NCBI GenBank assembly: GCA_023265835.1 | Contig: JAHFSI010000010.1 | Coordinates: 1 to 42,255, forward strand | DNA length: 42,255 bases | Reading direction: 5' to 3' | Origin: Legionellales bacterium | GTDB taxonomy: Bacteria; Pseudomonadota; Gammaproteobacteria; DSM-16500 | Part shown: piece after piece, positions 1-9,461 of the stretch | Layout of the letters: every line of letters starts with the position of its first letter | How positions within the stretch are numbered: position 1 is the stretch's first letter | The notes under the pieces: model-generated | What the model was told of the DNA's origin: nothing | Databases searched by the model: none | The model's input: only the letters and a program-made list of their open reading frames with translations | Position numbers and translations under genes: made by a program

Positions 1-26
1 TCTCATTATTTTTAATTTAAACTAAG

Positions 27-57
27 GTGCGCGACATTCATGGCGAATGACGCGCAC
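27..57. repeat. Imperfect palindrome gtgcgcg-a-cattc-atggc-gaatg-a-cgcgcac
   Basis: 7+5 bp stem with one A/A mismatch and a 5-nt loop, read directly; lies just downstream of the minus-strand IS30 transposase. Confidence 0.75.
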
Positions 58-114
58 TTTATTGCGATCATATATTTTAATCCTTCGCCATTTATGCGCG
101 GATTTAGGCAGCCG

Positions 115-1059
115 CTAACACTTATAATTTAAGCATTTTAGCGGTCTGTTATTAATATTTTTTATTAATGTCGTAATGTGTCTTTGTTTCAAGCCCTCTA
201 CTGGATATGTTCTTGGTAATTCGATCCTAATCAAACCGTTGCCATTTTCAACGCTGCCTTTTTGATATGGCGACCCTGCTTCACAAAAATAGATATCTGT
301 TTCTAAACATTCTTTAATCCATCCATAACGTTTAAATTCACTACCTTGATCAAACGTAATGGATTTAATGTAAGGCTTGATCTTTTTTACTGTATTAATC
401 AAAGCTAGCGCTGTGCCTGCTGCTTCCCGATTTTCATTCTTAATTGCAATCATGTAGCGAGTTTGTCGTTCTCGCAAAGTAATTAAATTCGTTTTAACCC
501 CTTTTTTAAATACGACTAAATCACACTCCCAATGCCCAAAATCCTTTCGGATTTTGATCGATTCCGGACGCGATGTTATCAGTAATTCAGAAGGAATTTT
601 TGATTTTCTTTGGTTACGCTTCAAGCGGTAACTATGGCGACGACGAAGATGTGTAGAGAATCTATTTCTTCGATTTGGATCGCTATAAATATAGTGATAA
701 ATAGATTCATGAGAGATTTGACAGATACCTTCGTTCTCTAACTTCAAGCGTCCTTCTATTTGATAAGGTGACCACCCTGCTTTTATCTTCTTGGTCACAT
801 ATTCACGTAGCTCTGTGTTTTTTTCTAACTTTAAGCCACGTTTTCTTCGATCCAAATATTTTTCTTGAGCACGGTGATTCCAATAAAACTTTAAACCGCT
901 GTGCCAATGCGTACAGCTATTCCTTTTTACTTCGCGGTAAATTGTAGAAGCGCTGACCCCTAGAATAGTAGCAATTTTTGCTTTTGGGTAATGCTTGTCT
1001 AGCATTATTCTTAGGAATATTCTGTCTTTTTCAGTTAAGTGCTTATAATTCATACCCAT
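115..1059 (-). mobile_element. IS30-family transposase (N-terminal HTH, DDE core)
   Basis: MNYKHLTEKDR...ILGVSASTIYREVKRN; GHWECDLV; ITFDQGSEF; SPYQKGSVENGNGLIR; NNRPLKCLNYK. ORF stops right after NYKC, so the extreme C-terminus may be truncated. Confidence 0.9.
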
Positions 1060-1230
1060 AACTAGCCTCCATGCACAATGATTATATTTTAATCATTTTT
1101 GCACTTCGTGCTAGTCAGTGCCGTTCTCGGTTACAACCCCTTATACGAAAATCGTTCCACATGGCTATTGCCAGGAAAAGTGTAAGAAAATGGAATACAG
1201 AAATTAGGAAAGATTTTGGTTCTTTATCTT

Positions 1231-3825
1231 TTACAAGCAGTGCTGCTGTATTTTATTGCTAACTTGAGCAGCATCTTTGGGATTTTTTTCTCCCGATTTT
1301 GTAGATGAATGCAACGGGCTCCCACCCGCTACTTTCATCGCATTAACACTGCCTGGTGATATGGGTGATCGTGGTGGTGGAAGTTTTATAGAGGTGACGG
1401 GGGTTACCGGATTTGTGCTCTCTGAAACTTCTGGTGTATTTGGAACTTGTTTGTTTTCTTTACTTTCTGGAGAATTTTCATCACTCTTTTTTGCGGTAAC
1501 CTGTGAATATTTTCGATTGGGCACCTCTCCTAGAGAAGGTACATCATCAGGTGTTTTATCATGTAATTTAAACACATCAAACAATTCCCCCAACTGATCA
1601 AATGGAGCCTTATTAAACGATTCGTTTGAAAGAGGAGGAGACATAAAAAAACCATCCTCTCTTGCGATGAGTTTTATTATTGGTAAATGATTAGGTGGTT
1701 GTTCATTAGGAGTTTTCACTACCATAATGGAATTATTTTTATGCCGATAATAAAAAATTCTATACTGAGAATTTCGTATATCTACAACTTCTAATATTAG
1801 CGGAAGTTTTATAACAAATTCATAAAATATCGCTTCATGGCTCCATTCCCTCTCGTTAAATACTGATCTTTGGATATATAACTTAATCGCATATTGAGGT
1901 AACATGGATGAATAAACAGCTGAAGATTGTAAAATTCCTTCCAAAAATTTTTCTATAAATAGGTCATTTTTGGCGAGTATGTCATAGAAGTTTTGTGTGG
2001 ATTGCATTTCCATTTGTGGAAATGGTAATACTCTACGAGTTTCATCCTGGTATCCACGGTTTTTATTTAACAGAGATTGTATTTTTTTATTTAGCATCTC
2101 ATCCATTTGTCTTAAGCTATTTAGGTCTCTAAACAAAAGATGAGGCGTCATTGGCAGAGTAGTCTTTCCATCGATTGGTTGAGGAAATTTCACCTGACAA
2201 CGATATAAATGACGAAAAGCGCCTATATATTCTATGTATTCTGTAACTGTAATCTGACCAGATTTATAGTCATCATCTAATCGAACAAAATAAACTTTTA
2301 AATCTTGCAAGAAAGGATGGCTTCCATCGTCAGAAGCCATTTGCTGAGCGTAAGTTCTAAAATACGTATTTCCCCGAGTATGAAGAGCATGTGGAAGAGC
2401 CATTGTCCAAAATAAATCTCCGTTATTTTCTTCTTGCTGCGAAAAAGTCCATTCTGAAGATAATTTTTTTGCTTCATGTTTAAGTCTTTCTTCAGAAGGA
2501 ATATGATCATGATCGAGAGATTGTTTATTGGTATATAACTTAATATGACCATATACACTCACATCTAGTTGTTTAATTGGATGATCTACATTTTTATTTT
2601 TAACTAATCCCTCAGTTGACCATGATTTTACAGAACGTTCTTTGCGGAAAATAAAAAAGTCACTATTAGGAATATTTTCTTTATAGTCCTCGTTATCTGC
2701 AATACCATATAAAATGGCAACAATATTTTGATAAGTTATGTATTTTGGCAATGTTGTTAGTGTAATATATTGTTGAGGTAAAACTCTCCAGCTATGTGAA
2801 AACCTATTTCGATGATTTAAAATCCCTTTATCCCTTAATTCATTCCAAATCGATTGAGCATCAGCTATTTTTTTTTGTTCAATATCATTATCTAATTGAG
2901 CTAAAATTGTTTTTATGTGAGCAACGGTTCTGTTCGATGGAGTCTTGAAATCTTTTTTCAATTTTTCAATATATATAGGAGAAAAAGTTTGCCAGCACGT
3001 TTTAAAATATGATTTATTTGGCAACGCCATAGCGGTTTCAACGTTAGCAATAACGCTTCTAGCCCGTCTCTCATATGACTCTCCTGGGGAGCTGGCTGAA
3101 TTAAATAACTGAGCATCGATTTTTGCTTCTGCAACACGAACACTTATCTTTTTTCTGTTATATTGATTGACGAATGATGTAACAAATCTACTCTCCGTAA
3201 TCTCAACCGTTCCTGTACGCTTCCCGCTATTTTTCAGCAAGTTGAACAAAGTCCAATCCATCACCCATGTTTTATTCTCTTGAAAAATATCGCCTCGAGA
3301 GGGGAGGTGTCTTAGATGTAAAGGTTGATGATGTCCATCAATTACTCTCCAAAAAATTTTACCATTTTTAATAGTTGATTCAACTAACCTATCTCCAACA
3401 TGATGAGAATCTAGATCACATTCTAGCTCTTCCCCTAAAAAAAACAAAAAATCTGACGAAACATTTTCTATTTTTTGCAGGTCTATTTTTTTAAATTCTT
3501 CAAGAAAAGATCCATTGGATTGAATGATAATTTCATCTAATGCGCTTTCTATAAAAAGACCTACATTTTTATTAGCATTATGTTTTCTTAATGCACTTTG
3601 TAAATCATCTAATGCTTCATTTAATGGAGCAGGAAATTTTATTCCCGCTTTAGCCAGATTGCTCAAATGCCGTGTGGTAATAAAATCAGATTTAGCAGAT
3701 ATTAGAGCTGCAATATCTTTCTTTTTTCTGTCAGATGTAACACGACGTTCTAGACCAGGAGAAACGCTTTTCTTTTCTTCTTTAGAGGAACGAGAGATTT
3801 TTTCTGATGGCGTAGCAGGATTCAT
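1231..3825 (-). CDS. Large orphan protein, effector-like (864 aa)
   Basis: Long uninterrupted ORF; Lys/Ser-rich N-terminus and Pro/Ser-rich C-terminus; no family recognised. Confidence 0.75.
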   Translation of the reverse strand: MNPATPSEKISRSSKEEKKSVSPGLERRVTSDRKKKDIAALISAKSDFITTRHLSNLAKAGIKFPAPLNEALDDLQSALRKHNANKNVGLFIESALDEIIIQSNGSFLEEFKKIDLQKIENVSSDFLFFLGEELECDLDSHHVGDRLVESTIKNGKIFWRVIDGHHQPLHLRHLPSRGDIFQENKTWVMDWTLFNLLKNSGKRTGTVEITESRFVTSFVNQYNRKKISVRVAEAKIDAQLFNSASSPGESYERRARSVIANVETAMALPNKSYFKTCWQTFSPIYIEKLKKDFKTPSNRTVAHIKTILAQLDNDIEQKKIADAQSIWNELRDKGILNHRNRFSHSWRVLPQQYITLTTLPKYITYQNIVAILYGIADNEDYKENIPNSDFFIFRKERSVKSWSTEGLVKNKNVDHPIKQLDVSVYGHIKLYTNKQSLDHDHIPSEERLKHEAKKLSSEWTFSQQEENNGDLFWTMALPHALHTRGNTYFRTYAQQMASDDGSHPFLQDLKVYFVRLDDDYKSGQITVTEYIEYIGAFRHLYRCQVKFPQPIDGKTTLPMTPHLLFRDLNSLRQMDEMLNKKIQSLLNKNRGYQDETRRVLPFPQMEMQSTQNFYDILAKNDLFIEKFLEGILQSSAVYSSMLPQYAIKLYIQRSVFNEREWSHEAIFYEFVIKLPLILEVVDIRNSQYRIFYYRHKNNSIMVVKTPNEQPPNHLPIIKLIAREDGFFMSPPLSNESFNKAPFDQLGELFDVFKLHDKTPDDVPSLGEVPNRKYSQVTAKKSDENSPESKENKQVPNTPEVSESTNPVTPVTSIKLPPPRSPISPGSVNAMKVAGGSPLHSSTKSGEKNPKDAAQVSNKIQQHCL

Positions 3826-3964
3826 ACTCGTTTTTTCTACCTGTTATGGAATTAGAGTAGGTAAATTATCATATGCAGAACTATGATACAAATTTAATTC
3901 ATCTGTGTTTATTACTTTTCTGGTAGCAATGTTTAAAATTAAACCGCCTCTTTGTAGCTCCTCA

Positions 3965-4084
3965 TTATACTGAGATAGACATGACAGAACCTTGATGTCC
4001 AAGTAAATGATCGGTACCTATCGGATTCCAGCCCAGTTTTGCATACCACTTTGGTAGTGTAGGATCAAATGCCAATAGATACAG
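3965..4084 (-). pseudogene. C-terminal remnant of a GNAT-like acetyltransferase
   Basis: Minus strand reads LYLLAFDPTLPKWYAKLGWNPIGTDHLLGHQGSVMSISV*, resembling the LYL...WYxKLGW...GxxVxVM end of GNAT proteins; no ATG start. Confidence 0.5.
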
Positions 4085-4168
4085 TTGATGCTCCCTATGA
4101 AATAAAAAATAAAATTTCACCGTAGCTGCATTTTTTATTTCCTAAATTATGTCATATTAGCATAATTT

Positions 4169-5515
4169 TCAGCGAGAAACTGTAGCTACAATTGCATCCA
4201 TTACTTTCGATGACTCAGCCCATTTCATATCATCTTCTGGTTTTTGCCAGGCAGATGTTTCAATGATGACGATGTGTTTTGTTGGATTAATATATATAAT
4301 TTGACCAAAGATACCCAATGCTTTAAAAATACGGTCGTTATTATCGGTATAAATCCACCACTGATAACCATATCCTAAACCTTCATTCTCATCTGCGGGC
4401 TTAGCAAATTTTGCAGGCGTAGCTGCTTCTTTTATCCATGATGGTCCGACAACTCTATTTCCACCCAGTGAGCCACCGTTCATTATCATTAGACCAAAAC
4501 GCCCATAATCGCGCAGAGTTGCACTAAGGACACCATAGGCAGGCTGATCTCGTTGGGCCTTTGCTCGATACAAGAAAGCATCACTCTGTGCTCCAATTTT
4601 CTTCCATATTTTTTCTTGTAAATATTCGTTAAAAGGCATGCCAACAGCCTTCTCGATAACAAGACCTAGTGCTTGAGTATTCTCATTTTCATAATCGAAT
4701 AGCGTACCTGGTTTAATTTTTGGATTAGCTTTCAGTGATTTTAGTAGATTAGTAAATGACGGCACACCTGTAAGAACAGCGGTGTGAAACTGTTGTGTAG
4801 AGGAATGAGGATCATATGGATTGTAAGTAAGAGCCAGACCTGTTGCCATCTCTAGTGCTTGTTTTAGCGTAACACGATTGAAGCCGCTCGCATTCAACTC
4901 TGGCAAATATTTTATGACAGGGTCATCAACGCTCTTTATTTTTCCATCTTCAATTGCAATGCCAACAAGTGTTGACGTGATTGATTTGCCGACTGAATTT
5001 GTAAGAAATCTGGAATGCTGGTCTGCTCCGTGAAAATAACGTTCATAAATAATCTGATTATCTTTAAGAACGAGAAAACCCGTCACAGCATTTCGTTTCA
5101 TATATTCATTTAATGTATAAGTATGTTTTTTATATGTATAATTCGTGGTGAATGAATTCGTTGGTTCTTTTAATGGGTATATGTTGCCCGCGCGCCGAAT
5201 CCAGTCAAGTTTAAAATCTAATTTATCTATATGATGAAAATAATAATAGCTATAGGGAGGAACAAAATAACTATACGGGCCGATGAGAAGTTCAGATGGT
5301 TTAATTTTATGAATATCCATAGTTGGTACTGATTGGGGTTTGGATGCATTGGCAGCATATGTCACCGTAAGCATAATAAAGGCCAGGTATTTTATCATTA
5401 TTGCTGCGCCACGATGAGCAGTTAAGATGTAGCGTGAAAATAGGGCAAGGCACAGGCCAAAAAAGATGAGTGTCGCACCTAATAGTATAAAATCCATTTG
5501 TTTAACTCCCTGCAA
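4169..5515 (-). CDS. Serine hydrolase, beta-lactamase class C / 6-aminohexanoate-dimer hydrolase-like
   Basis: SVGKS (SxxK), YEN (YxN), GYGYQWWIY; hydrophobic N-terminus. Confidence 0.85.
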   Translation of the reverse strand: MQGVKQMDFILLGATLIFFGLCLALFSRYILTAHRGAAIMIKYLAFIMLTVTYAANASKPQSVPTMDIHKIKPSELLIGPYSYFVPPYSYYYFHHIDKLDFKLDWIRRAGNIYPLKEPTNSFTTNYTYKKHTYTLNEYMKRNAVTGFLVLKDNQIIYERYFHGADQHSRFLTNSVGKSITSTLVGIAIEDGKIKSVDDPVIKYLPELNASGFNRVTLKQALEMATGLALTYNPYDPHSSTQQFHTAVLTGVPSFTNLLKSLKANPKIKPGTLFDYENENTQALGLVIEKAVGMPFNEYLQEKIWKKIGAQSDAFLYRAKAQRDQPAYGVLSATLRDYGRFGLMIMNGGSLGGNRVVGPSWIKEAATPAKFAKPADENEGLGYGYQWWIYTDNNDRIFKALGIFGQIIYINPTKHIVIIETSAWQKPEDDMKWAESSKVMDAIVATVSR

Positions 5516-5697
5516 ATTGTCTTAATCTTAGCATGTGTTTGGCGATGTTGAAATCATACCCTATTATTGCTTAAAAAGTCACTGCAGAAGTAAAAGCACT
5601 TAAATACATGAGGTAGCCTGATGTTGCAAAATGGCTGATAGTTTTAAATAAGTTTAAGGCGCATATTTTACCTGAAAAAATAGTTTTTTATGGACGA

Positions 5698-6115
5698 TTA
5701 ATTAATAGTAATTATGGAATTCCACTGATACTTATAAAAACCATTCGAAATAGGTTCTTCATTAATAACAGAGCAATGCCCATTGTTATCTATCAAAGTG
5801 ACGCCCGTTGAATTGAAGCTAAAATTGCAGATAGTATTATCTAACTGGTTTTTATAGCTGAATTGCCCAACAGGTGCCGAACCACTATAGTTGTACATTG
5901 CTTTTTCTACAACATTATTAAAATCACTTTAAATATCGGGTCTTGAAACGCACTATCTGCATTAATTATCTTCCATCCTTTATCTTGAAACATTTTAATT
6001 AAATCGCCTCAAAATTAGGATTATCCATAGTAATAGCAACATTCTGAGCGAACGATATCGTCGTAAACGATAATAAAAAGATAAAAATAAATGTCGCTAT
6101 AGATAAAATTTTCAT
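5698..6115 (-). pseudogene. Frameshifted gene for a small secreted protein
   Basis: Signal peptide MKILSIATFIFIFLLSFTTISFAQNVAITMDNPNFEAI*, then DLIKMFQDKGWKIINADSAFQDPIFK in a second frame, then NNVVEKAMYNYSGSAPVGQFSY...ITIN in a third. Confidence 0.65.
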
Positions 6116-6194
6116 TTCTCTTCTCTCTACGCTAAAAAATTTCAATTTCTAAAAAATATAGTGACTGAGTTTGTATCTCTACCTCCTCTAGGTG

Positions 6195-6323
6195 CTAACC
6201 TAGTGCCGACTTGGTGCCAAACTTAGCACTAAGTTGAGATTGTTTTATTACTTCAGGATGTGGGAAAAATGTCACTCGAAAAACTGTGCCTAACTCGGGT
6301 TCAGCTGGGATAAGTGCTACCCC
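6195..6323 (-). pseudogene. C-terminal remnant of an AlbA/RecG-like (HATPase_c_4-type) regulator
   Basis: Minus-strand reading GVALIPAEPELGTVFRVTFFPHPEVIKQSQLSAKFGTKSALG*. Confidence 0.5.
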
Positions 6324-6377
6324 CTACTATGACTTAGAGTTTAATATATAATATCCAATATGACCCTTTTGAACCCT

Positions 6378-6977
6378 TTATGAACCCTTTAATTTGTAGA
6401 CTATACCTCTACCAGCCACACCTTCAGATATAAATATATTGTTTTTTTTCAACAGGTTAAGGTCTCTTGTGGCAGTACTTTTTGATGCATTACTAATAGA
6501 TTGATATTCTTTGTTTGAAATGCTGCCATGCTCTTTTACGTAAGCTATAGCTATACGATGCCTATTAGATAATTTCATTTTCTTAAGGTGTTCATCAGTA
6601 AGGTATTGTTTGTAAAATGTTAGTCGAAAACGACCGGGTTCTGATACAAATTGTGGCGGTGGAAGACTAGCCTTTTTCAATTCTTCTACTATTCGAAGTG
6701 TTCCGCTTCCCCATCGTTCAATAAAACCAGAAAAGAAGAATGCATCAGCAATTTTTCTATTTCTTGGCATAGAATCATGTTCATGAAATAAAGCGTCAGG
6801 AGTAAGCGCTGAAGGTAAGTTGCCCGCGTTCCACATCTCCAAATGATCGTCATATAGTCTAATTTGAGTATGCGCAGAACTGGTATAGTCACGATGACAT
6901 AACGCTTTGAATTCCACAAGTTCCGATTCACCAGTGGCAATTAAATCAAGAATTTTTTCTACAGTAATATCAGTCAC
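6378..6977 (-). CDS. AlbA_2/HATPase_c_4 'ATP-dependent DNA helicase-like' protein with internal deletion
   Basis: ESELVEFKA (AlbA_2 start) joins directly to CHRDYTSSAHTQIRLYDDHLEMWNAGNLP...ERWGSGTLRI...HTH C-terminus. Confidence 0.75.
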   Translation of the reverse strand: MTDITVEKILDLIATGESELVEFKALCHRDYTSSAHTQIRLYDDHLEMWNAGNLPSALTPDALFHEHDSMPRNRKIADAFFFSGFIERWGSGTLRIVEELKKASLPPPQFVSEPGRFRLTFYKQYLTDEHLKKMKLSNRHRIAIAYVKEHGSISNKEYQSISNASKSTATRDLNLLKKNNIFISEGVAGRGIVYKLKGS

Positions 6978-7014
6978 AACTTACCCTATCCTACTAGAAT
7001 TCAGAATTTTATGA

Positions 7015-7599
7015 CTATTTATTTCCAGCCAATTTAGCCATTCGCTTTTTTACTTGTGCGAGTGATACATCTTCAACATGTGTTGAGATATGCCATTTAT
7101 AGCCAAAAGGATCTTCGACTTCACCAGAACGATCGCCATAAAACATGGTTTCTACATTACGTAGTAACTTGGCACCTGCTTTAACAGCTCGGCTGATAAT
7201 TTCATCTACATTTTTAACATAAAAATGGATACCAACAGATGATCCGCCAAAATCGCGCGGACTGCGCATATTAGGCTTAACACCTGCATCAGCCAACATA
7301 ATCTTCGAATCACCTACTTGTAATTCAGCGTGTCCTATTTTGCCCGTTGGCTGTTCTATTCGTTCCTTTTCTTTTGCTCCAAACGCTTTTTTGTAGAATT
7401 CAATGGCATTCGCAGCTTGATGAACAATTAAATAAGGAGTAATGCTATGGTAGCCTTTCGGTATAGCTAGGACTTTTTTTATTTTACGCTTAATGGCTAT
7501 TTTTTTTCTAGCCATTGGCTTAGCTTTTTTAATAGCTGATTTTTTGACGGGGGATGATTTTCTCTTTGTTTTAATCATGGGTTTTTTAGAACGGGTCAT
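7015..7599 (-). CDS. VOC/PhnB-like glyoxalase-fold protein with Lys-rich H1-like N-terminal tail
   Basis: SITPYLIVHQAANAIEFYKKAFGAKE...HAELQVGDSKIMLADA...EVEDPFGYKWHISTHVEDV; residues ~1-45 highly basic. Confidence 0.9.
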   Translation of the reverse strand: MTRSKKPMIKTKRKSSPVKKSAIKKAKPMARKKIAIKRKIKKVLAIPKGYHSITPYLIVHQAANAIEFYKKAFGAKEKERIEQPTGKIGHAELQVGDSKIMLADAGVKPNMRSPRDFGGSSVGIHFYVKNVDEIISRAVKAGAKLLRNVETMFYGDRSGEVEDPFGYKWHISTHVEDVSLAQVKKRMAKLAGNK

Positions 7600-7641
7600 A
7601 ACAGATCCTTTTTATCAAAAACAATAAATTAATATAACATC

Positions 7642-7917
7642 TTAATTGTTAATCGTTTCCTTTAACTGAGTGGCTGGCTTAAAGCTTGCAACCGCAGTTT
7701 CTGGGATAAGCATCTCATTTCCCGTGGCTGGATTCCGCCCTTTTCGTGCAGCACGTATTTTAACAACAAATCCACCGAAGCCTTGAATCATGACTTTTTC
7801 TTTCTTTGCCATTTCACTGGTAATTATCTCAAATGTAGCATTGAATGCGCTTTCTGCTTGAGCTTTGGTGAGACCAGATTTTTCTGCAATAGCAATAATT
7901 AGTTCTGCTTTATTCAT
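7642..7917 (-). CDS. HU-family DNA-binding protein
   Basis: MNKAELIIAIAEKSGLTKAQAESAFNATFEII...GFGGFVVKIRAARKGRNPATGNEMLIPE. Confidence 0.95.
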   Translation of the reverse strand: MNKAELIIAIAEKSGLTKAQAESAFNATFEIITSEMAKKEKVMIQGFGGFVVKIRAARKGRNPATGNEMLIPETAVASFKPATQLKETINN

Positions 7918-7996
7918 TTGATGCTCCCTATTAAAATAGAAAATAAAATTTCACTGTATTGTAACACCGCCCGCTGTTAAAGACCTCATGATTAGA

Positions 7997-8617
7997 TTAA
8001 TCATGGACTTTTTTAATGATATTATTCGATATATTTTGGTTCATTTGATTCAAAGCTGCTAATACCTCTTCTTTAGTTAATCTCTGGCAGCTATCTAATT
8101 CGAAACGACTCGTCTTTTGTTCTGATAATCGATCATCTGCAACGAATGTCGATTTAAATAAATAGTTATCCTGGTACCTCGCAAGAAGTACCATCGCATA
8201 TTTTGGATAATTTTGCCCTGGATATTCATTCATCATTTGATTTATAAACGAAGAGCTTAAGGAAATAGTTGTGGTGAAGACATTAAACTTTTTGTAGCGG
8301 TTTTTTCCTTTAAAGATATCATTTAAAAAATTCCTTAATCCTGTGGTTCCATAGTAAATATGCCCCTGGTCTCCATAACGGCTAAAAAACAATTGAGAAA
8401 ATAAATTAATAGGATTTGTCTTAACAAACAAATAATACGGCCAATAAATAACGCGTTGAATAAGCCATTGCTTCATTTTAGGATGGTTCGTAAAAACATT
8501 TTTCTTAACTGCTTTTTGAAGAATTAACATTTTAATGTAAGTATATAGGTATTGCGCTCCAACGAATAAGCACCCTAGTAGATATGCTTTAAAAAGTATG
8601 CTGATTATATTTTCCAT
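7997..8617 (-). CDS. Hypothetical membrane protein, third gene of TA operon
   Basis: Hydrophobic N-terminus; starts within a few nt of the antitoxin stop. Confidence 0.65.
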   Translation of the reverse strand: MENIISILFKAYLLGCLFVGAQYLYTYIKMLILQKAVKKNVFTNHPKMKQWLIQRVIYWPYYLFVKTNPINLFSQLFFSRYGDQGHIYYGTTGLRNFLNDIFKGKNRYKKFNVFTTTISLSSSFINQMMNEYPGQNYPKYAMVLLARYQDNYLFKSTFVADDRLSEQKTSRFELDSCQRLTKEEVLAALNQMNQNISNNIIKKVHD

Positions 8618-8618
8618 G

Positions 8619-8984
8619 TTAACTTATATGTCTTATATGAGGTTTTTTTGATATTGTTGTTTTAGGCCAAGCATACGCTAAAAAATCAGTGATATCGTTT
8701 TCCATTTTTTCATATATTCGAAATCCAGCCCGCTCCATCATATCAAGCAACATTTCAGTGCTAAAAAGATCAATACGATGATTCATCAAATTACTCATGC
8801 GTGATTGAGTAACACCTAATCGTTTAGCTCCTTCAACTTGAGTGAGACCGCATCCTTTAATATATTTCATCAAGGAAACCATCAAATAAGATTTGAATTG
8901 AAGTTTTTTGGCTTCTTGTTTTTTAAAGCCCACGTCTTCAAATAAGTTTCCTGAGCTTTCAATGAATTCAATCTTTTTTGTCAT
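8619..8984 (-). CDS. XRE-family antitoxin (HigA-like)
   Basis: MKYIKGCGLTQVEGAKRLGVTQSRMSNLMNHRIDLFSTEMLLDMMERAG. Confidence 0.9.
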   Translation of the reverse strand: MTKKIEFIESSGNLFEDVGFKKQEAKKLQFKSYLMVSLMKYIKGCGLTQVEGAKRLGVTQSRMSNLMNHRIDLFSTEMLLDMMERAGFRIYEKMENDITDFLAYAWPKTTISKKPHIRHIS

Positions 8985-9321
8985 ATTTCTTCCCCCGACG
9001 ATAAGTCAATAAAGCTTTGTAACGATCAGACCCTAAAGTAATATCTGCTTTTGATGTTTGCTCCGTCTTTTTCACGAAAGCATGCAATACATAAATAGCT
9101 TCATGAAATTTAGCCACATAAAAAACTCGATACTGGCGGTCAATTTTTAGCCGTAGCTCATAACAACCTATACCAACAGTCGGCATATATTTAAATTCTT
9201 TAGGGCTGAGTTCCAGCTCAGCACTAATCACAGTTAACGCGGCCACAATCCGTTGGCGAGCTTTTCCTGGAAAAGATTCGATATCTTTTTGTGCGCTTCC
9301 TACGTATATAACTTTCTTCAT
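8968..9321 (-). CDS. RelE/HigB-like (Gp49-type) toxin
   Basis: KDIESFPGKARQRIVAAL...GCYELRLKIDRQYRVFYVAKFHEAIYVLHAFVKKTEQT; overlaps the antitoxin gene by 17 bp. Confidence 0.9.
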   Translation of the reverse strand: MKKVIYVGSAQKDIESFPGKARQRIVAALTVISAELELSPKEFKYMPTVGIGCYELRLKIDRQYRVFYVAKFHEAIYVLHAFVKKTEQTSKADITLGSDRYKALLTYRRGKKYDKKD

Positions 9322-9461
9322 ATTTTTAATTATAGCAATTTAATAATACTTGTCAATACTTATATATCAAATATAGATAGGGGTTCTGCAAAGTAACCCC
9401 CAAAACTGCTTAATCTGAATTAAACCTCTTTTTTATTCTTCTTGATAAAAAGCGACTTTTA

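Noticed and set aside
1071-1262. 63-aa plus-strand ORF between IS30 and the orphan gene
   Set aside because: No motif support; overlaps the IS end region and the orphan gene's 3' end
3844-3965. Possible small ORF beginning at the TAATG of the GNAT remnant
   Set aside because: On careful codon reading it stops after eight codons (MRSYKEAV*)
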